This document shows, piece by piece, positions 6,775 through 17,128 of a stretch of DNA of 64,000 bases (position 1 is its first letter; the number at the start of each line of letters is the position of its first letter). The notes under the pieces are model-generated. The model saw only the letters and a list, made by a program, of their open reading frames with translations. It did not search any database and was not told where the DNA came from. This DNA is from Azospirillum brasilense (GTDB lineage: Bacteria; Pseudomonadota; Alphaproteobacteria; Azospirillales; Azospirillaceae), in the NCBI RefSeq assembly GCF_007827815.1, contig NZ_VITH01000001.1:62001-126000 (forward strand), read 5' to 3'. A program made the position numbers and the translations under genes.

Positions 6775-9423
6775 ATGCACGTCATCGTCATCTATGTCCT
6801 CGCGGTTTCCGGCCTTCTGGCGCTGGTCAGCCTTCTGCCGCCACTGGCGGCCCGGCTGAGGATGCCCTACACGGTGCTTCTGGCCGCCGTGGGCGTGGCC
6901 CTGGGATTGGCGATCCAGACCTTCGCCGGGCAGGGCGGCACCGGACCCTTCCACGACTTCCTGAATTCCCTGGCCGAGATGGACATCTCGTCCGAGGTGC
7001 TGATCTACATCTTCTTGCCGGTGCTTCTGTTCGAAACGGCGCTGGCGGTGGACGTGCGGCGGCTGTTCGACGACGTCTGGCCGATCTTGCTGATGGCCGT
7101 GGTGGCGGTGTTCGTCTGCACCTTCGCCGTCGGCTATGCGCTCAACCTCTTCACCTCGATGGGGCTGATCGCCTGCCTGCTGCTGGGGTCGATCGTCGCC
7201 ACCACCGACCCGGCGGCGGTCGTCAGCATCTTCCGCGACCTCGGCGCGCCGCGCCGCCTGACCATGCTGGTCGAGGGCGAAAGCCTGCTGAACGACGCCG
7301 CGGCCATCGCCCTGTTCACGCTGCTGCTCGGCATGCTGACCCGCAACGCCCATGGCGGGGCGACCGAAGCGGCGATGGAATTCCTGCGCGACTTCGCCGG
7401 CGGTGTGGCCACCGGCTATGTCTGCGGGCGCGTGGTCTGCATGATCGTCGAGCCGGTGCGCGACCAGCCGATGGCCGAGATCACGCTGACCGTGGCGCTC
7501 GCCTATCTCAGCTACGTTCTGGCGGAGCATTACGTCGGCGCGTCGGGGGTCGTGGCGGTCGTCACGGCGGCGCTGGTCGTCGGCTCGGTCGGGCGCACGC
7601 GCATCTCCCCGGCCACCTGGGGGGCGCTGGAGCATGTCTGGAAGCAGCTTGGCTTCTGGGCCAATTCGCTGATCTTCCTGATGACGGCGCTGATGGTGCC
7701 GCGCCTGCTCGGCGGCATCGGCTGGAGCGACGTCGGGCTGGTGCTGGTCGTGGTCGGGGCGGCGACGGTGTCGCGCGCTCTCGTGCTGTTCGGCCTGCTG
7801 CCGCTGCTGTCCGGCGCCGGTCTGGCCCAGCGGGTCAGCCACGCCTACAAGACGGTGATGCTGTGGGGCGGGCTGCGCGGCGCGGTGTCTCTGACGCTGG
7901 CGCTGGCCGTCACCGAGAACGGGCGCGTGCCCGACCGAGTGCAGGGCTTCGTCGCCGTGCTGGTCACCGGATTCGTCTTCTACACCCTTTTCATCAACGG
8001 CACGACGCTGCGCGCCGTCATCAACCTGTTGGGCCTCAACAAGCTGTCGCCGGTCGAGCACGCCATGCGCAACCGCGCGCTCGCCCTGTCGCTGGCCGGC
8101 GTGCGCGAGCGGGTGGAGGGTCTGGCCCATCGCTACGAGGTCGACGAGCAGGCCGTCGGATCCACCGTCTCCCAGTACAGCGACCGGCTCGACGCCATCG
8201 TCCGGGAGCGGTCGACCGAAGCGCCGCTGAACAACGAGGACCGCGTGACCATCGGCCTCGTCATCCTGGTGAACCGCGAGGAGGAGCTGTATTACGAGCA
8301 CTTCCGCGAGGGCATCCTGTCGCGGGGCGTTGCGGAGCTGCTGAACCGCCGGACCGGTCGCCTGCTCGACGCGGTGAAGGCCCAGGGGCGCGCCGGTTAC
8401 CGCGCCTTCGAGGAGCCCTTCATCTCCTTCACGCCCTGGATGCGGGTCGCCAGCCTGCTGCACCGCCGGCTGGGAATCCACGCGCCCTTGGCCCGCCGGC
8501 TCGCCTTCCGGTTCGAGATCCTTCTGGGCGTGCGCACCGTGCAGCGCGAGCTGCTGGAATTCATCAACGACAAGGTCGGGCAGGTGCTGGGCACCGACGT
8601 TGCCTGTGAGCTGGAGGGCATCCTCACGGTGCGCCTCGCCATGGTCGAGCAGGCCCTGGCGGCGCTGAAGCTGCAATATCCCGACTACGCGCTGCTTCTT
8701 CAGAGCCGGTACGTCAGCCGCGCCGCCCTGCGGCTGGAGGAGGCCGATTACCGAGCGCTCTTCGCCGAGTCGATCATCAGCCAGGAGATTTTGAGCGACC
8801 TGCAACGAGATCTGGACGACCGCCGCCGCGCGCTCGATGCCCTGCCGAAGCTCGATCTGCGGCTGGACCTGATGGACCTCGTCGGACGGGTGCCGCTGTT
8901 CGAGGGGCTGGAGGGCGACCGCCTGCGCGGCATCGCCACCCTGCTGAAGCCGCGGCTGGTCCTGCCGGGGGAAACCATCGTCCGGCGCGGCGAGCGCGGC
9001 GACGCCATGTTCTTCATCGCGTCCGGCGCCGTGGAGGTGCTGGTTCCGGGTCTGGACGAGCCGGTCCAGCTCGGCACCGGGGAGGTGTTCGGCGAGATGG
9101 CCCTGCTGACCCGCCAACGGCGCAACGCCGATGTGCGTGCGATGGGCTATTGCCAACTGCTGGTCCTGGATGTGAGAGACTTCCATCGGCTGGTGAAGAA
9201 GGACGCAAGCCTGCGCGCCCATCTCCAGTCGGTGGCCGAAACGCGGCGCAACCCGCCGCCGAAGCCGGCCGAGGCCGTTCAGGAGGTCGCGGCGCCGGTG
9301 GCGGACGCCCGTGCGGTGGAAGCGCCCAGGCCGGACCCGTCCGGCGTTGCGGCGCCCGCCCCGGACGTTCCGCCCGCGGTGGCCGAGGCCCCCACCGTCG
9401 AAAGCGCGCAGGCACGGGGATAG
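6775..9423 (+). CDS. Na+/H+ antiporter with cyclic-nucleotide-binding domain
   Basis: An 882-residue member of the CPA1/NhaP sodium-proton exchanger family. Residues about 1-420 contain about twelve hydrophobic helices with family motifs (ATTDPAAVVSIFRDLG, LVEGESLLNDAAAIALF, LWGGLRGAVSLTLALAV). The two aspartates of the DPAA and NDAA motifs are the expected ion-binding positions. Residues about 430-700 are a long cytoplasmic helical region. Residues about 705-820 form a cyclic-nucleotide-binding fold (GDAMFFIASGAVEVLV, GEVFGEMALLTRQRRNADV). A Pro/Ala-rich tail ends the protein. This layout resembles plant SOS1 and bacterial relatives. It should export Na+ in exchange for H+ with regulation by a nucleotide or by autoinhibition. 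It stands alone, 165 bases after the kinase gene. Confidence 0.88.
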   Translation: MHVIVIYVLAVSGLLALVSLLPPLAARLRMPYTVLLAAVGVALGLAIQTFAGQGGTGPFHDFLNSLAEMDISSEVLIYIFLPVLLFETALAVDVRRLFDDVWPILLMAVVAVFVCTFAVGYALNLFTSMGLIACLLLGSIVATTDPAAVVSIFRDLGAPRRLTMLVEGESLLNDAAAIALFTLLLGMLTRNAHGGATEAAMEFLRDFAGGVATGYVCGRVVCMIVEPVRDQPMAEITLTVALAYLSYVLAEHYVGASGVVAVVTAALVVGSVGRTRISPATWGALEHVWKQLGFWANSLIFLMTALMVPRLLGGIGWSDVGLVLVVVGAATVSRALVLFGLLPLLSGAGLAQRVSHAYKTVMLWGGLRGAVSLTLALAVTENGRVPDRVQGFVAVLVTGFVFYTLFINGTTLRAVINLLGLNKLSPVEHAMRNRALALSLAGVRERVEGLAHRYEVDEQAVGSTVSQYSDRLDAIVRERSTEAPLNNEDRVTIGLVILVNREEELYYEHFREGILSRGVAELLNRRTGRLLDAVKAQGRAGYRAFEEPFISFTPWMRVASLLHRRLGIHAPLARRLAFRFEILLGVRTVQRELLEFINDKVGQVLGTDVACELEGILTVRLAMVEQALAALKLQYPDYALLLQSRYVSRAALRLEEADYRALFAESIISQEILSDLQRDLDDRRRALDALPKLDLRLDLMDLVGRVPLFEGLEGDRLRGIATLLKPRLVLPGETIVRRGERGDAMFFIASGAVEVLVPGLDEPVQLGTGEVFGEMALLTRQRRNADVRAMGYCQLLVLDVRDFHRLVKKDASLRAHLQSVAETRRNPPPKPAEAVQEVAAPVADARAVEAPRPDPSGVAAPAPDVPPAVAEAPTVESAQARG

Positions 9424-9439
9424 GAGATGACGAGAGACG

Positions 9440-10351
9440 ATGACCGTGCAAGCGACCACCGCCGCCACGGGCGGGCGGCCCGATTGGGTGCGCCTGATGC
9501 CGGGCGTGTTCGTGCTGCTGTGGAGCACGGGATTCATCGGCGCTAAATACGGCCTTCCCTACGCGGAGCCGTTGACCTTCCTGCTGGTCCGACTGGGGCT
9601 GGTCGCGGTCATTCTCGGGGTGGTCGCCCTGGTCACCGGCGCCCCCTGGCCGAAAAGCTGGGCCGAGGCCGGGCGCATCGCGCTGGCCGGTCTGCTGGTG
9701 CACGGCGTCTATCTGACCGGGGTGTTCTGCGCCATCGCCAAGGGCATGCCGGCGGGGGTGACCGCGCTGATCGTCGGCATCCAGCCTCTGCTGACCGCCG
9801 CCCTCTCTGGTCCGCTGCTGGGCGAGCGGGTGAGCGGGCGGCAGTGGATCGGCTTCCTGATGGGGCTGGCCGGAGTCGGGCTGGTGGTTGGCGAGAAGCT
9901 GCACTTCGACTCGACGGACGCGCTGGGCATCGGGCTGGCGCTGGCCGCCTTGCTGGGCATCACCTTCGGCACGCTCTACCAGAAGCGCCACGGTACGGCG
10001 ATGGACCTGCGCAGCGGTGCGGCCATCCAGTATGCGGCGACCGCGGCGGTGCTGGCGGTGCTCGCCCCGCTGTTCGAGACCATGCGCATCGACTGGACCG
10101 GCGAGTTCATCTTCGCCCTGCTGTGGCTCAGCTTCGTCTTGTCGGTGGGAGCGATCTTCCTGCTGTTCCTGCTGATCCGCCGCGGCGCGGCGGCGCGCGT
10201 GGCGAGCCTGTTCTATCTGGTCCCGCCGGTGACCGCGGTGATCGCCTGGGCGATGTTCGGCGAACGGCTGGGGCTGCTGGCCCTGTCCGGCATGGCGCTG
10301 GCGGTGGCCGGCGTCGCCCTGGTGAACCGGAGCGCCAAGCGTGCGGCCTGA
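9440..10351 (+). CDS. EamA/DMT-superfamily transporter
   Basis: A 303-residue inner-membrane protein with ten predicted helices in two homologous EamA halves (residues about 15-150 and 165-298). It begins with the typical FVLLWSTGFIGAKYGLPYAEP. Each half ends in a helix with the expected glycine pattern (GLAGVGLVVGE; MALAVAGVALVNR). Members move small metabolites, often amino acids or drugs, and the substrate cannot be read from sequence. ATG 9440 has AGGAG 12 bases upstream. It follows the antiporter by 16 bases and may be cotranscribed with it. Confidence 0.85.
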   Translation: MTVQATTAATGGRPDWVRLMPGVFVLLWSTGFIGAKYGLPYAEPLTFLLVRLGLVAVILGVVALVTGAPWPKSWAEAGRIALAGLLVHGVYLTGVFCAIAKGMPAGVTALIVGIQPLLTAALSGPLLGERVSGRQWIGFLMGLAGVGLVVGEKLHFDSTDALGIGLALAALLGITFGTLYQKRHGTAMDLRSGAAIQYAATAAVLAVLAPLFETMRIDWTGEFIFALLWLSFVLSVGAIFLLFLLIRRGAAARVASLFYLVPPVTAVIAWAMFGERLGLLALSGMALAVAGVALVNRSAKRAA

Positions 10352-10478
10352 CGGTCTGACTTAGTGCGCATTGCCTCGGCGGGGCGCTCCGACTATGCTT
10401 CCTCGCACCGGCAAAAGATCCGGCGGTGTCTCCGCCGGTTCAACCACGCTTCGGCAAACCACATCGGAAGTGAGTGTC

Positions 10479-10874
10479 ATGGACGGCCTGGAGCCCATCT
10501 CGCTCGATGACAACCAGACCCTGCAGGCCATCGGCATCCTGGCCGATGTTCTGGATGGTGTGGACGGCCCCGGCGGGCTCGACACGGTTCTGGTTTCCAA
10601 GGCGCTGCGGCAGGTGATCGCCACCAAGTCCCAGCCGGCCTTCGAATTCGCCACCCGCGCCTTCAACACGCTCGACGCCGACGTGCGCCGTCAGGTGGCG
10701 GAGACCGCCGACCAGGCCGCCCACGATTCGGTCGAGTTGCGCGCCCGCGTCGGCGGCTTCCTGGCGACCTCGGCCAAGGCGCCGACGGGTGGCCCGGCCA
10801 CGCCGGCGCAGGCCACCAGCTTCCTCAACGCGCTCAACCTGCGCAACCGCCGCCGGTCGCCGCCGTCGGAGTGA
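10479..10874 (+). CDS. Small hypothetical protein
   Basis: A 131-residue soluble protein of unknown function, acidic and mostly helical (LDDNQTLQAIGILADVLDGVD; QVAETADQAAHDSVELRARV), with no signal peptide or membrane segment. ATG 10479 follows GGAAGTGAG, so the longer open frame from 10371 is unlikely to be translated. It converges with the phosphatase gene at 10899. No family recognised. Confidence 0.65.
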   Translation: MDGLEPISLDDNQTLQAIGILADVLDGVDGPGGLDTVLVSKALRQVIATKSQPAFEFATRAFNTLDADVRRQVAETADQAAHDSVELRARVGGFLATSAKAPTGGPATPAQATSFLNALNLRNRRRSPPSE

Positions 10875-10898
10875 GCCGGCGGCTTCGGACAACCGGGT

Positions 10899-12383
10899 TC
10901 AGATCACCTGGGTGTAGCGGTTCGGTTGGCCTTCGGCGGACCAGCGGGCGTGGATCTGCCCCTTGCCGTCGAAGATCAGCGACAGCCAGTTGCGCTGCCG
11001 GATGATGCGTTTTCCCGATTCGGGAAAGGCCGGCATTTCGAAGACATAACCGTTGTCCAGCGTCTCCTTGCGGCTGGCCAGCCATTCCAGGGCGAAGGCC
11101 GTCGCTTTGGCAGGCGGCGGGTGAACGACCCCCGACGCGATGAGCTGCCAGATCTCCACGCCGCCGCCGCGCAGCACGGCCCGCGCCCCCGCGTGGATTT
11201 CACCCGACACGGAGGTGATCCGGCACCCGGTGCGCCGCGAGAATTCCGCCAGTTGGCCGAGCAGGCGCAGCCATTCCTCGGCGTGGGCCGGGCTGCGCCA
11301 CTGGTCGCGCAGATCGTCCTCGATTCCGACGCGGACGGGCGACAGGCCGACTGCCCGCTCCATCACGCCGGTGTCGAGGTAGAGCAGCGGCACGCTGGAC
11401 ATCAGGATCAGGTGGCGGCAGCCCTTGAAGCGCTCCAGCCACTCCGGCAGGGCATCCCACACCCGGTCCGACAGGACGCGGCGGGGCGTGCGGTCGCTGC
11501 GCATGTCGAGAGCCAGGACGCCGATGTCGCCCAGCCGGAAACCCTGGCTGAAGGAGTTCAACGGGGCGCCCCACACGCATTCCGGCTGGGCGTCCTCCAT
11601 GGCGGCCAACTGGAACAGCGAGAAATGGCGGCGGGCGGCGGTGTAGACGCCGCGCCAGGCTGGGGACATCATCTCCTCGTCGGGGTGGGAGCCCCAGCCG
11701 TCGAAGATGTCGTGATCGTCCCACATCATCACCGAGGGAATGCGTGCGGTCACCGCCGCGGTTTCCGGCTGGCCCCAGACCCGCAGATAGAGGTCGAAGT
11801 AGAAGTCCGCCGCCTCCTCCGCCATCGCCGGGGTGAAGGGTTCCTCAAGGCGGGCGTCGTCGGTCCGCTTCTTCCAGGCGGTGAGCAGGGGCGGCTGGCG
11901 CCACACCGCGTCGGCGTAGAGCTGGTCACCGCCTTGCAGCAGAAGATGGAAGCGTTCGCTCTCGTGGCGGCGCCGCAGGTCGCCCCACAGGGCGTTGCGC
12001 GGCGCGTTCAGCCCGGCGATCTTCTCCTCGTCCTCCACACCGTTGCAGGAGACGTAGGCGATCCGCGGCGGCGAGGCGCGCCCCGGCACGGTCACCGCCC
12101 AGATGTCCCCCGGCGACGCGCCGTCGGTGAAGCCATAGGCGGCCTCGACATCGCGGGCGCCGCGCGGAATGGCGAAGTCGAACCGCCAGACGTGCCGGTT
12201 GCGCCATTGCGCGAGGTGGCGGGGCGGAACGGGCAGCGTCACGCCGTCCACCCTCAGATCATGGGGTTCGGCGTCTCCCTCCAGGACGAAGAGGGCCGAC
12301 AGCCACCAGCGGTCGCCTTGCTCTCCCCGGAAATAAAGGACGGGACCCAGAATGATGTTCGGTGCCGGCCTGCCGCGCGCCAT
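10899..12383 (-). CDS. PhoD-like (alkaline phosphatase D family) metallophosphoesterase
   Basis: A 494-residue protein. The N-terminal 110 residues look like a beta-sandwich extension. The catalytic core carries family signatures: VSCNGVEDEE near 120, GDQLYADAVW near 155, MMWDDHDIFDGWG near 221-233 and SGEIHAGA near 390. The Asp and His residues of these motifs bind the metal centre in PhoD-like enzymes. There is no Tat or Sec signal peptide, unlike secreted PhoD. The enzyme therefore belongs to the cytoplasmic PhoD-like branch, and its substrate (phosphodiester or phosphomonoester) is unknown. It is transcribed alone and converges with the gene ending at 10874. Confidence 0.82.
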   Translation of the reverse strand: MARGRPAPNIILGPVLYFRGEQGDRWWLSALFVLEGDAEPHDLRVDGVTLPVPPRHLAQWRNRHVWRFDFAIPRGARDVEAAYGFTDGASPGDIWAVTVPGRASPPRIAYVSCNGVEDEEKIAGLNAPRNALWGDLRRRHESERFHLLLQGGDQLYADAVWRQPPLLTAWKKRTDDARLEEPFTPAMAEEAADFYFDLYLRVWGQPETAAVTARIPSVMMWDDHDIFDGWGSHPDEEMMSPAWRGVYTAARRHFSLFQLAAMEDAQPECVWGAPLNSFSQGFRLGDIGVLALDMRSDRTPRRVLSDRVWDALPEWLERFKGCRHLILMSSVPLLYLDTGVMERAVGLSPVRVGIEDDLRDQWRSPAHAEEWLRLLGQLAEFSRRTGCRITSVSGEIHAGARAVLRGGGVEIWQLIASGVVHPPPAKATAFALEWLASRKETLDNGYVFEMPAFPESGKRIIRQRNWLSLIFDGKGQIHARWSAEGQPNRYTQVI

Positions 12384-12645
12384 GGAGGCTGTTCATCCTC
12401 TTCGTTCCCACCGGTCCGGGCGCCCATGGCCCAGCTTCCGTTTCCGCGGCTCCTGTTTATGGGAAAAGCCGCCGGTCTGTAAAAGGGGCAAGCGTTGATC
12501 CGAAGGGAGAAGTCGCCTGGAAATGCGGGAGAGCCCGCGTTGGCGCCCGCCCCTGCGATGACGACGCGGGGGGTGCGCAAAAAAAGCGGGCGGCCGGGTC
12601 GCCCGGTCGCCCCTCATGTGACGATGGAACGCGGGAATCGGGGGG

Positions 12646-12873
12646 CTAGCTCTTGCGGCGCTGCCTCAGCAGTTCGAGCATGCGCGCCGGTACCGGTTCT
12701 TCCAGCACGGGATCGTAAAGGCGGTGAAGCTCGTCCACATGGCTTCTGTGGAAGGTCACCACGGCCTTTGCGTCGGCGTCGTCCTCTACGGACTGCTCGA
12801 ACTCCTGACGCTCCTTATCGTCCAAGGCACCGTCAAGATATGCGTTGATATGGTTCATCGTCACACGCTTCAT
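12646..12873 (-). CDS. Short anti-sigma factor for the adjacent ECF sigma factor
   Basis: A 75-residue protein starting at ATG 12873 (12858 is possible). Residues about 6-35 (NAYLDGALDDKERQEFEQ) match the N-terminal helix pair of anti-sigma factors of the zinc-finger superfamily, but the zinc-binding His and Cys residues are absent. The C-terminal part, ELHRLYDPVLEEPVPARMLELL, matches the 'LYDxVxxEPVPxRxLxLL' pattern shared by such anti-sigma factors and NepR. It has no membrane segment, so it should hold the sigma factor in the cytosol. It is 332 bases downstream of the sigma gene on the same strand, with its own candidate promoter in between. Function is inferred from family and position. 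Confidence 0.65.
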   Translation of the reverse strand: MKRVTMNHINAYLDGALDDKERQEFEQSVEDDADAKAVVTFHRSHVDELHRLYDPVLEEPVPARMLELLRQRRKS

Positions 12874-13205
12874 ATCTTTTGATCCCGGAACGTCCCCGGA
12901 GGCCATCCCCCTGAGACGGAAACGATCCGCGACGCAGAGTTCAATATAGTGCGGCGGGCACGGCGTCGGGAGTGGTGACATACCTCTTCTTATGGGGATG
13001 GGACCGTTACCGCCAAATGGTTGGCGACGTGTATCCGTTCGTACCCCTGGGGTGTTCGGCCACTCCGCAGCAGCCCTGCTCGTTTCGCACGGGGGATGTA
13101 ACAGCCGCTCCCATCGGTTGTTCCGGCCACGAACGGTCCGGATGCAATGGAAAGATCAACCTGTTGTACGGTTGCCATACCCCGCGACGCTTTCCCTGCC
13201 TCGTC
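12874..13205. other. Intergenic region between anti-sigma and sigma genes
   Basis: No gene is convincing in these 332 bases. The minus strand contains an EcfG-like promoter motif at 13100-13124. The frames that remain open lack ribosome-binding sites and have no protein-like composition. Confidence 0.5.
13100..13124 (-). promoter_or_regulatory. Candidate EcfG-type promoter of the anti-sigma gene
   Basis: The minus strand reads GGAAC, 16 bases, TGTT. This matches the general stress sigma consensus GGAAC-N16/17-CGTT except for one base. It lies about 225 bases upstream of the anti-sigma start at 12873 and just downstream of the sigma gene. Confidence 0.4.
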
Positions 13206-13679
13206 TCAGGCGGCCATCAGGTTGTTCAGCCGCTCGCGGGCCCGGCACAGGCGGGAGCGGATGGTGCCGATGGAGACGTTCAGCTTCTCGGCGGCCTCCT
13301 GGTAGGGACGGCCTTCGATGGCGACGAGCTTCACGACCTTGCGCTGGCTGGGGGTGAGGGCGCCAAAGGCACGGTCGACGTCGCGGAAGACGAGCCGGGC
13401 GATCTGGGACGCCTCGACCGACATGGCGCCGTCCCACAACTCGACCTTGGTGACGTGCTTTTCACGCTGGAGGTTGTTGAAATGCAGATTCTTCAGCATC
13501 GTGGTCAGCCAAGCCTGCATGTTGGTGCCGGGTTCGAAACGATGCTGGCGGGACAGGGCGCGGGCAAGACAATCCTGGGTCAGATCTTCGGCGGCGCTGG
13601 CGTCGCGCGTCAACTTGCAAGCATAACGCTGCAGGTTCGGCATGCAACGGATCAGTTCGGCTTCGAAACAATACGCCAT
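13206..13679 (-). CDS. ECF (sigma-70 family) RNA polymerase sigma factor, EcfG-like
   Basis: A 157-residue extracytoplasmic-function sigma factor. Residues about 5-75 form region 2 (NLQRYACKLTRDASAAEDLTQ, FEPGTNMQAWL), which binds core polymerase and the -10 element. Residues about 98-152 form region 4 (ALTPSQRKVVKLVAIEG, YQEAAEKL, GTIRSRLCRARERL), which binds the -35 element. The FEPGTNMxAWL segment is typical of the EcfG/ECF15 group that drives the alphaproteobacterial general stress response. ATG 13679 follows GGAGGAAG. A perfect EcfG-type promoter at 14048-14072 suggests autoregulation. The gene downstream encodes the probable anti-sigma factor. No PhyR gene lies in the window. Confidence 0.88.
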   Translation of the reverse strand: MAYCFEAELIRCMPNLQRYACKLTRDASAAEDLTQDCLARALSRQHRFEPGTNMQAWLTTMLKNLHFNNLQREKHVTKVELWDGAMSVEASQIARLVFRDVDRAFGALTPSQRKVVKLVAIEGRPYQEAAEKLNVSIGTIRSRLCRARERLNNLMAA

Positions 13680-14164
13680 TGTTGCTCTTCCTCCAGCTTC
13701 TCTTGATTCGGCGGGGCTGCCGGTCTGTGGTGACGGCGCCCCAGGCCCGAGATTTCAGTGCCGAGATTTCAGGTTCCGGGAGTCCGGCTCCCGCGGCTTT
13801 GCCGGGAGTCGGTCCCTTTTTCGACGCGTGGTCCCCTCCGGCGGCGGTCCTGTGGCCGTGCCGGTCCTTCGGTTCGTGTCGGTGTTTTAGAATCCGGTGG
13901 TGCTGCCTAGCAGTGTCCGGGTGTCGGTCCGGCGCAGCACATCGAGCAGTTCGTCGTCATCAACGGTCTCCCGCTCTCCAGCCTGGGCAACTCCAAAGCA
14001 TTGATGCGCTTCGGTGTTGCTCCCGTTCGTGGTGACGTTGAATTCATAACGCGGCGGGAAGAGGCTTGTTCCCCGGCGGCCACAGCCGAAAACATCTTAG
14101 GAGGAGAGGTGGTTGGAATCAGGGGGGTATCCGAACGGATGGCGGAACTGCCCGAAAGGGGATT
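13680..14164. other. 485-bp intergenic region upstream of the ECF sigma gene
   Basis: It contains the EcfG-type promoter and then a long (about 360-base) untranslated leader for the sigma gene. A minus-strand frame from 14096 to 13887 stays open for 69 codons and has protein-like composition at its end (ERETVDDDELLDVLRR), but it lacks ATG, GTG or TTG except very near its 3' end. I do not call it a gene. Confidence 0.5.
14048..14072 (-). promoter_or_regulatory. EcfG-type general stress promoter of the sigma gene
   Basis: The minus strand reads GGAAC, exactly 16 bases, CGTT, a perfect match to the EcfG consensus GGAAC-N16/17-CGTT. It points toward the ECF sigma gene at 13679 and lies between it and the 3' end of the RimK-like gene. 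Autoregulation, or control by another EcfG paralogue, is likely. Confidence 0.6.
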
Positions 14165-15645
<1,481 letters not shown>

Positions 15646-15646
<1 letters not shown>

Positions 15647-16860
15647 CAGTCGGCGGACCCATCAGAGAGCTGGGGGCGGAGGAGAAGGGCGGCCTTCAAC
15701 TGGGCCTTTCCGTAGCGGGCCATGCGCTCGAAGTCGGCTTTCGGGATCGGCATGTTCATCCGGTCGATGTGAGCGTGGTGACGATCGTACACAAGCGGAT
15801 CATGAACATAGAGAAAGCGGTCGTCGGCACCGGTCACGACGACCCAATGCGGAAATTTTTCGTGATAGATCCGGTAGGAGCTGATGAGCACGATGGGGAT
15901 GGCCCCGCCCGCCACCGCGTCGGCCATGTCCTGGGCGCTCAGCGTGTTGTGGCGGACGGTGGCGCCGCTGCCCTCCAACTCGTCGAGGAAGTCCTCGTGC
16001 ACGATGCGCATGACCTCCTTCTTCTCATCGCTGCGCACGCTGTCCAGGAAGGGGGTGGCGTTGTCCTTGATGTGGATGTCCACGGCGAAGCCGCGCCGCG
16101 CCGCCGCCAGCGCCAGCCCGAAGGGGCCGCAGCCGCCATGGCCGGAGGTCATGAAGACCGTGGTGGACTCTCGCCACAGGCGGATCTCCAGCTTCCGCCC
16201 CAGCTCGATCTCCGTGGGCTTCAGCGCCTTCATCGCCATCATCAGGGCCGACGGGCCGCAGGTGAAGTCCAGGGTCTGCTGGTAGTAGGGGACCAGGGGC
16301 CCGCCCAGCGGCGCGCTGGGGCCGCTGTGGCCGAGGCGCTTCTCCAGCCGCAGCGCCTCCATGTGGTCTTCGTAATAATCGGTGTAGACGCCGAACTCGC
16401 GGTAGCCGGCCTTCTTGTAGAGATCGATCGCCGAGGCGTTGTCGCGCCGCACCTCCAGCCGCAGGTAGATGCAGTCCCGCGAGCGGGCCGCCTGCTCCGC
16501 CGCGGCGAGGAGGCGCTTGGCGACGCCCTGGCCGCGGTGGCCGGGATCGACGGCGAAGGAGTAGAGCCGGGCAAGCGAGGTCCCGGAATGGAAGGACACC
16601 AGCGCGTAGCCGACGACCGCGCCGCTGTGGACTTCCACAAGACCTGTGGCCTTGGCTTTCGTGAGCAAATAATGAAAACTACGTCGGGTCAGGCGATCGG
16701 TGGCGAAACACCGCTCCTCGATGGCCAGCAGCGCGGGGATGTCCGCCGGCTGGGCCTGACGGAGCAGGATGGTGGCGTCGCCGGGAAGCTCCTGGCGGGA
16801 GTCCGCAGATACGGTATTGTCGAGCATCGGGAGGTTCAAAGAGGCTGACACGGACGCCAT
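15646..16860 (-). CDS. GNAT acetyltransferase fused to C39-like cysteine peptidase
   Basis: A 404-residue bifunctional protein. Residues about 28-180 are a GNAT domain of the RimI type, with acetyl-CoA loop VDPGHRGQGVAKRLL and the ending SAIDLYKKAGYREFGV. Residues about 200-395 are a papain-like C39-family domain: YYQQTLDFTCGPSALMMAMKAL contains the expected Gln and catalytic Cys, and FPHWVVVTGADDRFLYVHDP supplies the His and the Asp. It lacks a signal peptide and the ABC transporter part of bacteriocin C39 exporters. It lies immediately upstream of, and overlaps, the RimK-like ligase gene. Together they look like a small peptide-modifying module: acetylate, cleave, ligate. That role is inferred from domain content and coupling. 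Confidence 0.83.
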
Positions 16861-17128
16861 CTTACTCCCTCCAGCGGGGCTTCGCAGCGATTACCGGCAT
16901 CCGGTGCGCTGCGGGGATGGTTTCCATTTTGGCACAGCGCGTGTGGCACAAGGGCAAGTCTTGGCTGTTGCTCTGGACGAACGGCCTAGGCAATTCGACA
17001 GGCCGATTCGACTGGTTGGCGCAGCGACTTAAACGTTGCTTAACCATGGACCCCGGAAACTGCCGCCGATGGAAGACCGGCTGAATAACCGCCGCTCCAG
17101 TTGGCCCTGGAAAGAAGAAAGTCAAGAC

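Noticed and set aside
13907..14095. 62-codon minus-strand gene before the sigma factor
   Set aside because: It has an ATG but no ribosome-binding site, and its composition (Cys/Pro/Ser-rich end) is not protein-like.
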